Assembly: GCF_024506435.1 (NCBI RefSeq)
Contig: NZ_JANIET010000001.1
Location: 806,001-870,000, forward strand
DNA length: 64,000 nucleotides
Source of the DNA: Pantoea trifolii
GTDB lineage: Bacteria > Pseudomonadota > Gammaproteobacteria > Enterobacterales > Enterobacteriaceae
Direction of reading: 5' to 3'
The notes under the pieces were generated by a model. It was not told where the DNA came from. It saw only the letters and a list, made by a program, of their open reading frames with translations, and ran no database searches. The position numbers and the translations under genes were made by a program. Of the stretch, positions 18,965 through 29,022 are shown in pieces (positions within the stretch are counted from its first letter, which is position 1; every line of letters begins with the position of its first letter).

Positions 18965-21562
18965 GTGCTAGAAGAATACCGTAAGCACGTTGCCGAGCGT
19001 GCTGCCCAGGGAATCGTACCTAAGCCGTTAGATGCTTCCCAGATGGCCGCGCTGGTTGAACTGCTAAAAAACCCGCCAGCGGGTGAAGAAGAATTCCTTA
19101 CCGACCTGTTGGTCAATCGTGTTCCACCAGGTGTTGATGAAGCGGCGTATGTCAAAGCCGGTTTCCTGGCAGCTGTCACTAAGGGCGAAGCCCACTCTCC
19201 TCTGGTTACTCGCGAAAAAGCCGTTGAGCTGCTGGGCACCATGCAGGGCGGTTATAACATCCATGCGCTGATTGAAGCGTTAGAAGATGAAGCCTTAGCC
19301 CCCATCGCTGCCGAAGCCCTGTCTCACACGCTGCTGATGTTCGATAACTTCTACGATGTCGAAGAGAAAGCCAAAGCGGGTAACCCACACGCGAAAAAAA
19401 TTATCCAGTCCTGGGCCGATGCCGAATGGTTCCTGAAGCGTCCAAAACTGGCTGAAAAAATCACTACCACCGTGTTCAAAGTGACCGGCGAAACCAATAC
19501 CGACGACCTCTCTCCGGCGCCGGATGCATGGTCACGTCCGGATATTCCACTGCACGCGCTGGCAATGCTGAAAAACGCCCGTGAAGGCATCGAACCCGAC
19601 GATGCGGGTAACATTGGCCCGATCAAACAGATCGAAGCACTGCAAACCAAAGGCTTCCCGCTGACCTATGTCGGCGACGTGGTCGGTACCGGTTCTTCGC
19701 GTAAATCTGCCACCAACTCGGTGCTGTGGTTTATGGGCGACGATATCCCTTACGTGCCAAACAAAAAGGGCGGCGGTCTGTGCCTCGGCGGTAAAATCGC
19801 TCCCATCTTCTTCAACACCATGGAAGATGCGGGTGCCTTGCCAATTGAGCTTGACGTAGATCGTCTGAATATGGGCGATGTCATCGACGTTTACCCATAC
19901 AAAGGTGAAGTGCGCAATCACGAGACGGATGAAGTGCTGGCGACCTTCGAGCTGAAGACCGACGTGCTGCTGGACGAAGTCCGTGCTGGCGGTCGTATTC
20001 CGCTGATCATCGGTCGTGGCCTGACCACCAAAGCGCGCGAGTCATTGGGTCTGCCGCACAGCGATGTGTTCGTGCAAGCCAAAGATGTTGCCGCCAGCAC
20101 CCGTGGTTACTCACTGGCGCAGAAAATGGTTGGCCGGGCGTGCGGCGTAGACGGTGTCCGTCCAGGCGCGTACTGCGAACCAAAAATGACCTCAGTCGGT
20201 TCTCAGGACACCACCGGTCCAATGACCCGTGATGAACTGAAAGACCTGGCGTGCCTCGGCTTCTCAGCTGACCTGGTGATGCAGTCATTCTGTCACACCG
20301 CCGCCTATCCGAAGCCGGTTGACGTGACCACCCACCATACGCTGCCAGACTTCATCATGAACCGTGGCGGCGTCTCGCTGCGTCCGGGTGATGGCGTTAT
20401 CCACAGCTGGCTGAACCGTATGCTGTTGCCCGATACCGTTGGTACCGGCGGTGACTCACACACCCGTTTCCCAATTGGTATTTCCTTCCCGGCAGGTTCT
20501 GGTCTGGTAGCGTTTGCTGCTGCGACCGGCGTAATGCCGCTGGACATGCCGGAATCGGTACTGGTGCGCTTCAAAGGCGAAATGCAGCCGGGCATCACCC
20601 TGCGCGATCTGGTACACGCGATTCCGCTGTACGCGATCAAAGCGGGCCTGCTGACCGTTGAGAAGAAAGGTAAGAAAAACATCTTCTCTGGCCGCGTGCT
20701 GGAAATCGAAGGTCTGCCGAAACTGAAAGTTGAGCAGGCATTTGAGCTGACCGATGCCTCGGCTGAGCGTTCTGCTGCTGGCTGCACCATCAAGCTGGAT
20801 AAAGAGCCGATCATCGAGTATCTGAACTCGAACATCGTGCTGCTGAAGTGGATGATCTCGGAAGGCTACGGCGATCGTCGTACGCTGGAGCGCCGCATTG
20901 AAGGCATGCAGAAATGGCTGGCCGATCCGCAACTGCTGGAAGGCGATGCGGATGCAGAATACGCGGCGGTGATCGACATCGATCTGGCCGAGATTAAAGA
21001 GCCAATTCTGTGCGCACCGAACGATCCAGACGACGCGCGTTGGTTGTCTGACGTGCAGGGCGAGAAGATCGACGAAGTGTTTATCGGTTCGTGCATGACC
21101 AACATTGGTCACTTCCGCGCGGCCGGTAAATTGCTGGATGCCCATAAAGGCCAGCTGCCAACCCGCTTGTGGGTTGCGCCGCCAACCAAAATGGACGCCG
21201 CACAGCTGACCGAAGAGGGCTACTACAGCGTCTTCGGTAAGAGCGGTGCGCGTATCGAGATTCCGGGCTGTTCACTGTGCATGGGTAACCAGGCGCGTGT
21301 GGCGGACGGCGCGACGGTGGTTTCCACCTCGACCCGTAACTTCCCGAACCGTCTGGGTACCGGCGCGAACGTCTTCCTGGCGTCGGCTGAACTGGCGGCG
21401 GTCGCTTCGCTGCTTGGCAAGCTGCCAACGCCGGATGAGTATCAGCAGTTCATGCTGCAGGTTGATAAGACCGCGGCTGACACTTACCGCTACCTCAACT
21501 TTGATCAGCTGGGACAATACACTGACAAAGCGGATAGCGTGATCTTCCAGACTGCCGTTTAA
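18965..21562 (+). CDS. acnB: Bifunctional aconitate hydratase 2/2-methylisocitrate dehydratase (AcnB)
   Basis: 4Fe-4S TCA-cycle enzyme interconverting citrate and isocitrate; in stress its apo-form binds mRNA. Starting at the GTG at 18965 (CGAGGAGAA upstream) it is 865 residues, exactly the E. coli length, beginning (M)[15 protein letters not shown]. The open frame extends 62 codons further up, but that is promoter and leader. HEAT-like N-terminal domain (about 1-160), swivel domain and catalytic domains are in AcnB order. Cluster cysteines are in SCMTNIGHF and CSLCMGN near residues 710, 769 and 772. Confidence 0.97.
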   Translation: MLEEYRKHVAERAAQGIVPKPLDASQMAALVELLKNPPAGEEEFLTDLLVNRVPPGVDEAAYVKAGFLAAVTKGEAHSPLVTREKAVELLGTMQGGYNIHALIEALEDEALAPIAAEALSHTLLMFDNFYDVEEKAKAGNPHAKKIIQSWADAEWFLKRPKLAEKITTTVFKVTGETNTDDLSPAPDAWSRPDIPLHALAMLKNAREGIEPDDAGNIGPIKQIEALQTKGFPLTYVGDVVGTGSSRKSATNSVLWFMGDDIPYVPNKKGGGLCLGGKIAPIFFNTMEDAGALPIELDVDRLNMGDVIDVYPYKGEVRNHETDEVLATFELKTDVLLDEVRAGGRIPLIIGRGLTTKARESLGLPHSDVFVQAKDVAASTRGYSLAQKMVGRACGVDGVRPGAYCEPKMTSVGSQDTTGPMTRDELKDLACLGFSADLVMQSFCHTAAYPKPVDVTTHHTLPDFIMNRGGVSLRPGDGVIHSWLNRMLLPDTVGTGGDSHTRFPIGISFPAGSGLVAFAAATGVMPLDMPESVLVRFKGEMQPGITLRDLVHAIPLYAIKAGLLTVEKKGKKNIFSGRVLEIEGLPKLKVEQAFELTDASAERSAAGCTIKLDKEPIIEYLNSNIVLLKWMISEGYGDRRTLERRIEGMQKWLADPQLLEGDADAEYAAVIDIDLAEIKEPILCAPNDPDDARWLSDVQGEKIDEVFIGSCMTNIGHFRAAGKLLDAHKGQLPTRLWVAPPTKMDAAQLTEEGYYSVFGKSGARIEIPGCSLCMGNQARVADGATVVSTSTRNFPNRLGTGANVFLASAELAAVASLLGKLPTPDEYQQFMLQVDKTAADTYRYLNFDQLGQYTDKADSVIFQTAV

Positions 21563-21580
21563 TCGGCTATCGGGATGAAC

Positions 21581-21610
21581 AAGGGACGATGAAAATCGTC
21601 CCTTTTTTTT
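21581..21610 (+). terminator. Rho-independent terminator of acnB
   Basis: AAGGGACGAT-GAAA-ATCGTCCCTT followed by TTTTTT, a 10-bp perfect stem 19 bases after the acnB stop. Confidence 0.95.
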
Positions 21611-21734
21611 ATGCCCTTTTTTCCGCTGACATCTCCAGGCATAATGCGAGCGCGATCCCACTTTATTCAGCGTGCTGCGCACAAAATGCATTTACACGGT
21701 GCCGCGCGGCGCGCCATCAGTATGAGGCAAACCC

Positions 21735-22097
21735 ATGGAGTACGAATTTCTGCGTGATTTGACCGGTCAGGTCAAAGTGCGTATGTCGATGGACCACGAA
21801 GCGGTGGGGCACTGGTTCAACGAAGAGGTCAAAGACAATCTGCCGTTGCTGGATGAGGTTGAGGCCGCCGCCCAACAGGTGAAAGGCACTATCAATCAGT
21901 GGCAGCGTGTCGGGCATGAATACACGCTGTGGCTGGATGAAGAAGAGGTGATGATTCGCGCCAACCAGTTGGCGCTGGAAGATGACGGCATGGAAGAGGG
22001 CATGACCTATTACGATGAAGAGAGCCTCTCTTTCTGTGGCGTCGAAGATTTTCTCGCGGTGATTGCCGCTTATCGGCTGTTTATCGCCGGTAAATAA
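21735..22097 (+). CDS. yacL: YacL family (UPF0231) protein
   Basis: 120-residue cytoplasmic acidic protein of unknown function. [20 protein letters not shown] and the C-terminal [16 protein letters not shown] are close to E. coli YacL, which also follows acnB. No membrane segment or catalytic motif is seen. A perfect palindrome starts 4 bases after its stop. Confidence 0.95.
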   Translation: MEYEFLRDLTGQVKVRMSMDHEAVGHWFNEEVKDNLPLLDEVEAAAQQVKGTINQWQRVGHEYTLWLDEEEVMIRANQLALEDDGMEEGMTYYDEESLSFCGVEDFLAVIAAYRLFIAGK

Positions 22098-22100
22098 CCC

Positions 22101-22124
22101 TGGGTCGCCATTAATGGCGACCCA
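22101..22124. repeat. Palindromic repeat, perfect copy
   Basis: A perfect 24-bp palindrome with arms TGGGTCGCCATT / AATGGCGACCCA between convergent yacL and the MFS gene. Degenerate copies with the same core TCGCCATTRATG occur at 24492 and 53992 in this window, so it is a dispersed intergenic repeat. It could also serve as a bidirectional terminator, although no T-run follows. Confidence 0.8.
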
Positions 22125-22129
22125 GCCGA

Positions 22130-23455
22130 TCACCGCGCCGCGCCGCTTGCAACCGAATGTGAATCTGAAACCTGTTCCTCATCGACGATAGGTTCAACGT
22201 TACCCATCAGGAACAGATAGTTAAGGATGCCAATCACCACCAGCACCGCCGAGAACACCAGCGCCCAGGTAAAATGACCGGTTGCGCCAACTATCGCGCC
22301 GGTAATGATCGGTCCCACCGCGCCGCCCATGTTGGATACGGTATTCTGCAGGCCCGCGACAATCGACACGCTGTTTTGCGGCGCCACATCACCCGGCAAC
22401 GCCCACACTTGTGATGCCGCTACGGTGGTGCCGGATTTGGCGATACACAGCAGCAGCACGGTCATAAACACCGAATCAGTGAACGGGGCAAAGCCGATGC
22501 ACAGCGCCATCAACAGGCCGATGGTGAGAAACAGTTTGCGTGTGGCGGTCAGCGACAGCACTTTGTTATGCACCATGCGATCCGATGCCCAACCCGCCAG
22601 CACTTCAATCACCATGCCGCAGATCAGCGGCAGCGCAGCCACCATCCCCATTTTGAGAAAATCCATACCTTTATCTTTCACCAGATAGGTCGGCAGCCAG
22701 GTGATAAAGAAATAGGAGGTGTAATTGATGGTGAAGAAGCCAATGCACATCGCCCAGATATTGCGGTAGCGCAGCAGTTTGTACCACTTCATCGGACGCA
22801 CGCTTTTATCGCCGTGCTTCTGCGCCTGGCCGCCACGGATGAAGCGCACTTCTTCTTTACTGATCGACTTATGATCTTCCGGGTTCTCGGCGTAGATAAA
22901 GTACCAGGCAATCACCCAGAACAAGCCGAGCGCACCAATCGCCAGGAAGGTCAGACGCCAGTCGAACAGGGCGATCATAAAGACGATCAGCGGCATGGCC
23001 ACCGCACCACCAAATTTGGAGGCACTGTCGAACAGGCCAGAAACCGTGGCGCGTTCGCGATCCGGGAACCAGCGCGCGGTAATGCCCGCGTTGCTGGGAT
23101 AGGCGGCGGCTTCACCGACGCCGAGCGCTAAACGTAGCGCCAGCAGCGATTTAAAGCCGGTCGCCAGTCCCATCGCCATGGTGGCGATCGACCACCAGCC
23201 GACGGCGATACCAAGCCCTTTTTTCTGGCCGAAGCGATCGGCAAACCAGCCCGCTGGGATCTGCAACAGCGCATAAGACCAGAAGAACGCCGCCATGATG
23301 AAGCCCATCATTTCAGGATTGATATCGAGTTCTTTGATCAGATGCGGAGCCGCTGCCGAGAGAACGGTGCGGTCAATGTAGTTAATGGCGATGGCCAGCC
23401 ACATCAGGCCAGCAATCCACCAACGGATACGACTCGAGCGCGCAGAGTTAGTCAT
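22130..23455 (-). CDS. MFS transporter, anion:cation symporter (ACS) family, putative acid-sugar importer
   Basis: 441 residues, 12 predicted transmembrane helices. The start RIRWWIAGLMWLAIAINYIDRTVLS and the loop AGWFADRFGQKKGLG are typical of the ACS group (glucarate/galactarate GudP/GarP, galactonate DgoT, hexuronate ExuT). It probably imports a sugar acid feeding the enzymes of this cluster; the exact substrate cannot be read. Last gene of the four-gene minus-strand unit (Fe-ADH, DHDPS-like, hydroxyacid dehydrogenase, transporter); 43 bases separate it from the dehydrogenase. Confidence 0.88.
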   Translation of the reverse strand: MTNSARSSRIRWWIAGLMWLAIAINYIDRTVLSAAAPHLIKELDINPEMMGFIMAAFFWSYALLQIPAGWFADRFGQKKGLGIAVGWWSIATMAMGLATGFKSLLALRLALGVGEAAAYPSNAGITARWFPDRERATVSGLFDSASKFGGAVAMPLIVFMIALFDWRLTFLAIGALGLFWVIAWYFIYAENPEDHKSISKEEVRFIRGGQAQKHGDKSVRPMKWYKLLRYRNIWAMCIGFFTINYTSYFFITWLPTYLVKDKGMDFLKMGMVAALPLICGMVIEVLAGWASDRMVHNKVLSLTATRKLFLTIGLLMALCIGFAPFTDSVFMTVLLLCIAKSGTTVAASQVWALPGDVAPQNSVSIVAGLQNTVSNMGGAVGPIITGAIVGATGHFTWALVFSAVLVVIGILNYLFLMGNVEPIVDEEQVSDSHSVASGAAR

Positions 23456-23498
23456 AGTAATTATCCACTCGAAAAAGGTTACAGGATAAGGCGGCGTG

Positions 23499-24452
23499 TT
23501 ATTCCAGCCCGTTCATCACGTTGATTGGGCGTTCGCCCTGTTGGATGCACTGCACAATTTGCGTCACGCAGCGTTCACCAATCGCGCTGATCGCACCGTC
23601 GGTGTAACCGGCAATGTGCGCAGTAGGAATGAAATTGCTGAGCGTGAACAGCGGATGCTCGCTCAGCGGTTCCTGCACAAACACATCAGCCGCCGCACCG
23701 GCAATCACGTTATCCAGCAGCGCCTGATAGAGATCCTGCTCGTTCACCACGCCGCCGCGTGAGGCATTAATCAGGAAGGCTGTTTTCTTCATGCGTTTGA
23801 GGCGTGCGGCATCAAACAGATTGTGCGTTTTGTCGGTAAGCGGCATGTGCAGAGTGATGAAATCGCTGGTTGCGGTCAGCTGATCCAGCGTGACGAATTC
23901 GATACCGTGCTCGGCAGCAAACTGCTCATCGGGATAATAATCGAACGCGATCACCCGCATGTTGAAGCCTTTGGCGCGCAGCGCAACCTGCTTGCCAATA
24001 TTACCCAGCCCGATGATGCCCAGCGTTTTGCCGTAGACGTCGGTGGCAAATATTCGCGGCCAGCTACCCGCGCGAGTTTCGATGGCGGCTTGGGTGATCT
24101 GACGCGCGCTGTTAAGGATCAAAGCAAAGGCGAAATCAGCGACAGCATGTTTATTGGCATCCGGCACGTTGGTGACGTAAATCCCGCGTGCACGCGTGGC
24201 ATCCAGATTGATGTTGTCGACGCCAACGCCGTGCTTACAGACGATTTTCAGCTGCGGTGCTAACGCCAGCAGCTCTTCGTTGATGTCGGTAAAAGCCACG
24301 ATCAGCGCCACGGTGTTAGCCAGATGCGGCTCAAGTGCGCTTAGCGGCGCATCGGCGGGCAGCATGATCAGCTCAAAACCGTGCTGCTGAAGCGTTGCTA
24401 TCGGCGTCGCGTCATATTTCGCAAACGACGGTGAAGTGCAGATGACTTTCAT
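23499..24452 (-). CDS. D-isomer-specific 2-hydroxyacid dehydrogenase
   Basis: 317 residues. NAD-binding motif LGIIGLGNIGKQVA near residues 143-156, and the catalytic triad of the family: Arg in NASRGGVVNE, Glu in FVQEPLSEHPLF and His in TAHIAGYT. The phosphoglycerate dehydrogenase-like N-terminal half contains CKHGVGVDNINLDA. It may oxidise or reduce a 2-hydroxy/2-keto acid intermediate (glycerate, hydroxypyruvate, glyoxylate or a longer acid sugar). It is too short for the ACT domain of SerA, so it is not the serine-pathway enzyme. Confidence 0.88.
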   Translation of the reverse strand: MKVICTSPSFAKYDATPIATLQQHGFELIMLPADAPLSALEPHLANTVALIVAFTDINEELLALAPQLKIVCKHGVGVDNINLDATRARGIYVTNVPDANKHAVADFAFALILNSARQITQAAIETRAGSWPRIFATDVYGKTLGIIGLGNIGKQVALRAKGFNMRVIAFDYYPDEQFAAEHGIEFVTLDQLTATSDFITLHMPLTDKTHNLFDAARLKRMKKTAFLINASRGGVVNEQDLYQALLDNVIAGAAADVFVQEPLSEHPLFTLSNFIPTAHIAGYTDGAISAIGERCVTQIVQCIQQGERPINVMNGLE

Positions 24453-24491
24453 AATTCTTCCCGATGTTGAAAAAAACAGATAACAGCCGGT

Positions 24492-24520
24492 GCCAGGGTC
24501 GCCATTGATGACGACCTGGC
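24492..24520. repeat. Palindromic repeat, degenerate copy
   Basis: GCCAGGGTCGCCATTGATG followed by ACGACCTGGC: arms GCCAGG/CCTGGC around the same GTCGCCATT core as the perfect copy at 22101, with changes in the right arm. It lies in the gap between the DHDPS-family gene and the hydroxyacid dehydrogenase gene, inside the operon. Confidence 0.65.
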
Positions 24521-24538
24521 TGGCTACTCACCTGAAAA

Positions 24539-25423
24539 TTACTGCAAATACTGATTCACAATCTGGCGGATCTTCTGCTCTTCTTCGGCAGAGAAACTCA
24601 CCGCGTAGCGGCTGTCGCCAACCTCAAAGCCCAGCAGCGTCACCGCTTTTTTTACTGCGGCGGGAGAGAAGCCCACGCTATACAGATCGGTGCGCAGACC
24701 GGTGACATTCTCCTGCGCCAGGCGCGAACCTTCGATATCGCCGGCATGAAAGCGTGCCCAAATCGCATTGATCTCTTTAGGCGCCACGTTAGCGAGACCC
24801 GAAATACAGGCCGAGCAACCGTCGACAAAGCCCTGATGAATCAACGAATCCGGGCCGTTCAGCACATCAAAACTGTCGATTCCTACAGCCGCTTGCAGGA
24901 AGCCGCTCAGGCTTTCATAGCTGCCGGCGCTGTCTTTGATGCCGATGATGTTCGGGTGCGCGGCCAGCGTGCGTACGGTTTCTGGCTGCAGCGTGTTGCC
25001 GGTGCGTGCCGGAATGTTGTAGAGGAACAGCGGCACGTCGATGGCGTCGGCCACCGCGCGATAGTGGGCAATCAGCTCTTCCTGTTTCAGTGGCACGAAA
25101 TAGGGCGTGATCACCGAAACCGCATCCACGCCCAGCTTCGCCACTTGTTTCCCAAGGCGAATGGTTTCACGCGTGGAGATCTCGCCAATGTGCGCCACCA
25201 CCGGCGCGCTGCCGTTCACTTCATCAACGCAGGTTTGCGTCACCGCCAGCTTCTCCTGTTCGTTCAGCACGAAGAATTCGCCGTTGGTGCCGCCGCAGAA
25301 GATGCCGTTGCCAGCGCTTAACTGACGTTTAACCTGTTCGCGTTGGGCGGCTGGATTGAATGCGCCGTCGCGATCGAAAGTAGTGACGATGGCGGTTAAC
25401 ACGCCCTGAATTTTCTTGCTCAT
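24539..25423 (-). CDS. Dihydrodipicolinate synthase/N-acetylneuraminate lyase-family protein
   Basis: 294-residue TIM-barrel class I aldolase or dehydratase. The Schiff-base Lys is K163 in IGIKDSAG and the proton-shuttle Tyr is Y135 in LYNIPARTG. GGTNGEF (44-50) is the carboxylate-binding loop (GTTGE in DapA). The family includes DapA, NanA, KDG aldolases (KdgA-type, YagE) and keto-deoxyglucarate dehydratases. In this catabolic setting it probably cleaves or dehydrates a 2-keto-3-deoxy acid; it is not the lysine-pathway DapA. A normal start with GAGGACAAC precedes it. Confidence 0.87.
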   Translation of the reverse strand: MSKKIQGVLTAIVTTFDRDGAFNPAAQREQVKRQLSAGNGIFCGGTNGEFFVLNEQEKLAVTQTCVDEVNGSAPVVAHIGEISTRETIRLGKQVAKLGVDAVSVITPYFVPLKQEELIAHYRAVADAIDVPLFLYNIPARTGNTLQPETVRTLAAHPNIIGIKDSAGSYESLSGFLQAAVGIDSFDVLNGPDSLIHQGFVDGCSACISGLANVAPKEINAIWARFHAGDIEGSRLAQENVTGLRTDLYSVGFSPAAVKKAVTLLGFEVGDSRYAVSFSAEEEQKIRQIVNQYLQ

Positions 25424-25440
25424 GTTGTCCTCGATAATCC

Positions 25441-26589
25441 TTAGTGATTCAAAGCCGGAAATAGCGTCAGGTAGACGTTGCGTACGTCATCGGCGCCCAC
25501 TTTCATCGGTACATTCTTCATCAGGCGCTGCACGTCGAGCGCGGCTTCCACCAGATACGGCAGATGATCCGGGCCGATACCCAGCTCTTCCAGGCTGGCG
25601 GGCAGCTTCAGGCGTTTCACCAGCGCGGCAAAGTACGCCACCAGCGCGTGGGATTTGGCTTCGTCGTCCAGCGAGGTATCGGCATCCGGTAGCAAATCGT
25701 AAACCTGAGCGAATTTGCTCACCGCCGCCGGACGCACAAAGCGCATGCAGGGTGCGAGCAGAATGGCATTGGCGACGCCGTGCGGCAGGTGATATTTGCC
25801 GCCCAGCGGATAAGACATCGCATGTACCAGATGCGTACCGGCATGCGCAATCGATGCGCCACCGTAATAAGACGCCCACAGCATATTCAGGCGCGCTTCA
25901 AGGTTATCCGGCTCAGCGAGGGTGGTTTCGAGGCTGGCAAACAGCTTTTTCATGCCGATCAGCGCATAGTTATCGCTCACCGGATTCGACACGGTAGCGG
26001 TAAAGCACTCGATTAAATGGCACAGCGCATCGATACCGGTTGAAGAGGCGATGTGCGGTGGCATGCTGGTGGTGAGCTCTGGCACCAGCGCGACATAATC
26101 TGGCAGCATCACCGGCGAGATTATGCCGACTTTGGTCTCTTTCTCAGGGATTGCCAGAATCGCATTGGGCGTGGCTTCTGAGCCGGTACCTGCGGTAGTG
26201 GGGATCAGCAGCGAAGTGGTGCGCGTCTGCGGCTTTTCACCCGCCAGCAGCGCGTCCAGTGTTGGCGCGCCTTCAACACACAGAATCGACAGCAGCTTGG
26301 CGACGTCCAGTACGCTGCCACCGCCGACGCCAATCACCAAATCCACATCAGTACTCGGCAGCGCGGCGACAATGGCCGCCACATCGTGCTGGCTGGGCTC
26401 TGGCGGCACCGTATTGACGATGCTCAGGCTGGCAATCTGCTGCTTCAGCTGGGCGATTAGCGTCTGCACCGCCGGAATGCCTTCGATATTCTTATCGGTC
26501 ACCAGCAGCGCTTTTTCTTTACCTTGCAGTAAATAGCTGAGGTCATTAAGCGCCTGAAAGCCACTGATCACGGTGCTGTTGATATTCAT
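25441..26589 (-). CDS. Iron-containing (group III) alcohol dehydrogenase
   Basis: 382 residues. Rossmann-type GVGGGSVLDVAK near residue 96 binds NAD(P). The metal site includes Asp and His in SSTGIDALCHLIECF, a further His in HLPHGVANAILL, and another in THLVHAMSYPLGGKYH. Relatives include FucO (lactaldehyde reductase), GldA, maleylacetate reductases and EutG. It probably reduces a short aldehyde released by the aldolase-like neighbour or oxidises a polyol; this is inference. First gene of the minus-strand unit, divergent from the kinase. Confidence 0.88.
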   Translation of the reverse strand: MNINSTVISGFQALNDLSYLLQGKEKALLVTDKNIEGIPAVQTLIAQLKQQIASLSIVNTVPPEPSQHDVAAIVAALPSTDVDLVIGVGGGSVLDVAKLLSILCVEGAPTLDALLAGEKPQTRTTSLLIPTTAGTGSEATPNAILAIPEKETKVGIISPVMLPDYVALVPELTTSMPPHIASSTGIDALCHLIECFTATVSNPVSDNYALIGMKKLFASLETTLAEPDNLEARLNMLWASYYGGASIAHAGTHLVHAMSYPLGGKYHLPHGVANAILLAPCMRFVRPAAVSKFAQVYDLLPDADTSLDDEAKSHALVAYFAALVKRLKLPASLEELGIGPDHLPYLVEAALDVQRLMKNVPMKVGADDVRNVYLTLFPALNH

Positions 26590-26714
26590 CTCTTACCCTT
26601 ACGTTTTTTGCGCTGAATGATTAAGTTTGCTCATGCAGCGCGAGGTCTATCACTACAGTGCCTAATTTTATAGGACAAATTGATTTCGATTAATTTGATC
26701 TTGCTCACATATAA

Positions 26715-26728
26715 TCAATCATGATTGA
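26715..26728. promoter_or_regulatory. Candidate operator between divergent acid-sugar operons
   Basis: A 14-bp perfect palindrome TCAATCATGATTGA in an A/T-rich stretch (26680-26745) with further TTGAT/ATCAA half-sites. It is 43 bases before the kinase start and 125 bases from the Fe-ADH start. The DeoR-family regulator of the cluster is the natural candidate to bind here. Confidence 0.45.
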
Positions 26729-26771
26729 ATATAATCATTGCAGCACGACAGCGGCCGGAACAGGAGAGAGC

Positions 26772-28043
26772 ATGACTTTACCGCCATGGAAAACGCCAGT
26801 CCTGGTGATTGCCGATGATTTTACCGGCGCCAATGACGCGGGCAGCGGGCTGGCACAAGCCGGGGCGCGAGTGCATGTGCTGTTTGATAGCAGCACGCCG
26901 CATGACGCTGATGTCGCCGATGTGCTGGTCATCAGCACCGATAGCCGTGCGCTCAGCGAACAGGAAGCGGCCCGGCGCACGCGGGCGGCGATTGAGCAAC
27001 ATCAGGCCATCGCTAATGACGGTTGGTTGTTCAAGAAGATTGATTCCACGCTGCGCGGCAATCCCGGCGCGGAAATCGCCGCCGCAATGCAGGCCAGCGG
27101 CAAAACATTAGCCTTAGTGGTGCCGGCGGTGCCGAAGCTTGGACGCACCACGCGGGCGGGGGAAGTGTGGATCCACCAGCAACGTCTGATCGACAGCGAA
27201 TTCGCCAGCGATCCTAAAACGCCGGTCACCAGCGGCCATGTGCTGACGCGATTGCAGATGCAGAGCGCCTTGCCGGGGGAAACCCTCGATCTCGCCACGC
27301 TGCGTGGCGACCAGCTGGCGCAGGTGCTGGCCAGCAAGCAAGGTTTGCTGGTGGTGGATATCGAGCAGGACGCCGACATTGCCTTATTAATGGCTGCGGC
27401 AGCCACGCTGGAGACGCGTCCATTGCTGGCCGGTGCGTCCGGGCTCAGCGATGCGCTTGGCGCGATGCTGGCGGCGCGTCAGCCGCGTCCGGTGCTGGCG
27501 GTGGTTGGCTCGATGAGCGCGATTGCGCAGCAGCAGATTACGTGCCTCGCCAGCCAGCGCGACATCCGCGTTATCGATATTGATATCCGCCAGCTTTTTG
27601 CCCAACCGGCCTGGCCGCAGGCTGAACAGTGGCAGCAGGCGATGCAGCAGGCGCTGCACGACGGCGCGCATTGCGTGGTGCGCACTACGCAACATGCCGA
27701 TCAGCGCCACGAGATCGAGCAGTTGTGCCAACAGCATCAGGTTTCACGTCAGCTATTGGGCGAGCGCATCTGCCAGTTTCTCGCGCAGTTAACCCGCCGC
27801 GTGTGCCGCAGGGCGCAGCCTGCCGGGCTGTATCTCTCTGGCGGTGATGTGGCGATTGCCGTGGCGCAGGCGTTTGGCGCGAGCGGTTTCCAGATTCAGG
27901 GCCTTGTGGCGGGCTGCGTGCCGTACGGGGTTTTGCTTAACAGTGAATTACACCTGCCGGTGATGACCAAAGCAGGTGGCTTTGGTGACGAAAACACCCT
28001 GGTAGAAGCCATTCGTTTTATTGAGGAGAAGTCGAGTGAGTAA
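26772..28043 (+). CDS. DUF1537-family four-carbon acid sugar kinase (DtnK/OtnK type)
   Basis: 423 residues from the ATG at 26772, chosen because GGAGAG lies just upstream and PVLVIADDFTGANDAG is the family N-terminus (the Asp-rich substrate loop). The C-terminal half holds the nucleotide-binding part, LYLSGGDVAIAVAQAFGASGF and VAGCVPYGVL. Known members phosphorylate D-threonate (DtnK) or 3-oxo-tetronates (OtnK) at O4. The partner PdxA2 directly downstream points to the D-threonate/D-erythronate-type pathway. It overlaps the pdxA2 start by 8 bases. Confidence 0.88.
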   Translation: MTLPPWKTPVLVIADDFTGANDAGSGLAQAGARVHVLFDSSTPHDADVADVLVISTDSRALSEQEAARRTRAAIEQHQAIANDGWLFKKIDSTLRGNPGAEIAAAMQASGKTLALVVPAVPKLGRTTRAGEVWIHQQRLIDSEFASDPKTPVTSGHVLTRLQMQSALPGETLDLATLRGDQLAQVLASKQGLLVVDIEQDADIALLMAAAATLETRPLLAGASGLSDALGAMLAARQPRPVLAVVGSMSAIAQQQITCLASQRDIRVIDIDIRQLFAQPAWPQAEQWQQAMQQALHDGAHCVVRTTQHADQRHEIEQLCQQHQVSRQLLGERICQFLAQLTRRVCRRAQPAGLYLSGGDVAIAVAQAFGASGFQIQGLVAGCVPYGVLLNSELHLPVMTKAGGFGDENTLVEAIRFIEEKSSE

Positions 28044-29016
28044 AATTATTGCGATTACCATGGGCGATCCGGCGGGCATTGGCCCGGAGATCATCATTAA
28101 AGCGCTGGCAGAAGGTGAGTTAGCGGGCGTGCCTGCGGTGGTGGTGGGTTGCGCCAACACGCTGCGTCGGGTAATGGGACTCAATGTCACGCCGCAGGCT
28201 GAACTGCGCGTGCTCGACCAGGTCAAGGATGCGCACTTCGCGCCCGGCATCATCAACGTGATTGATGAGCCGCTGGCGGATGCCGCCGCGCTGCAGCCCG
28301 GCGTGGTGCAGAAAGAGGCGGGCGATTTGGCCTGGCGCTGCGTGAAACGCGCCACCGAACTGGCGCTGGCTGGCGAGGTGCAGGCGATTGCCACCGCACC
28401 GTTAAATAAAGAGGCGCTGCACTCGGCGGGACATATTTATCCCGGCCACACCGAACTGCTGGCGCAGCTGACCAACACCAAAAATTACGCCATGGTGCTC
28501 TACACCGATAAGCTGAAAGTGATTCATGTCACCACGCATATTGCGCTGCGCAAGTTCCTCGATACCTTAAACGGCGAGCGCATTCAGACGGTGATCGGCA
28601 TGGCCGATGGCTTCCTGCGCCGCGTCGGTTTCGACAAGCCGCGCATCGCCGTGGCGGGCGTCAATCCACATGCCGGTGAAAATGGTCTGTTTGGCGATGA
28701 AGAGATCACTATCGTCGCGCCTGCTATCAAAGCGATGAAAGCGCAGGGCATCGACGTCAGCGGCCCGTGCCCGCCTGATACCGTGTTCCTGCAGTGTCAG
28801 GAAGGGCAGTACGATATGGTGGTGGCGATGTACCACGATCAAGGACACATCCCGCTGAAACTATTAGGTTTTTATGATGGTGTGAATATCACCGCTGGCT
28901 TGCCGTTTATCCGTACTTCAGCGGACCACGGCACCGCATTTGATATCGCCTGGACAGGTAAAGCGAACTCTGCGAGCATGGCGATCTCCATTAAACTCGC
29001 GATGCAGCTTGCATAG
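28036..29016 (+). CDS. pdxA2: PdxA2-type 4-phospho-threonate/erythronate dehydrogenase
   Basis: 326 residues from a GTG start at 28036 (GAGGAGAA upstream, overlapping the kinase stop by 8 bases). MGDPAGIGPEI is the PdxA-family N-terminus; metal-binding His residues are in YPGHTELLAQ, MYHDQGHIPLK and TSADHGTAFDIAW. PdxA2 paralogues oxidise 4-phospho-D-threonate at C3, and the product loses CO2 to give dihydroxyacetone phosphate. It is coupled to the acid-sugar kinase and not to pyridoxine genes, which favours PdxA2 over true PdxA. Confidence 0.88.
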   Translation: MSKIIAITMGDPAGIGPEIIIKALAEGELAGVPAVVVGCANTLRRVMGLNVTPQAELRVLDQVKDAHFAPGIINVIDEPLADAAALQPGVVQKEAGDLAWRCVKRATELALAGEVQAIATAPLNKEALHSAGHIYPGHTELLAQLTNTKNYAMVLYTDKLKVIHVTTHIALRKFLDTLNGERIQTVIGMADGFLRRVGFDKPRIAVAGVNPHAGENGLFGDEEITIVAPAIKAMKAQGIDVSGPCPPDTVFLQCQEGQYDMVVAMYHDQGHIPLKLLGFYDGVNITAGLPFIRTSADHGTAFDIAWTGKANSASMAISIKLAMQLA

Positions 29017-29022
29017 GGAAAT

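Noticed and set aside
20456..21145. 229-codon minus-strand frame opposite acnB
   Set aside because: Antisense shadow of a highly conserved gene; no domain similarity.
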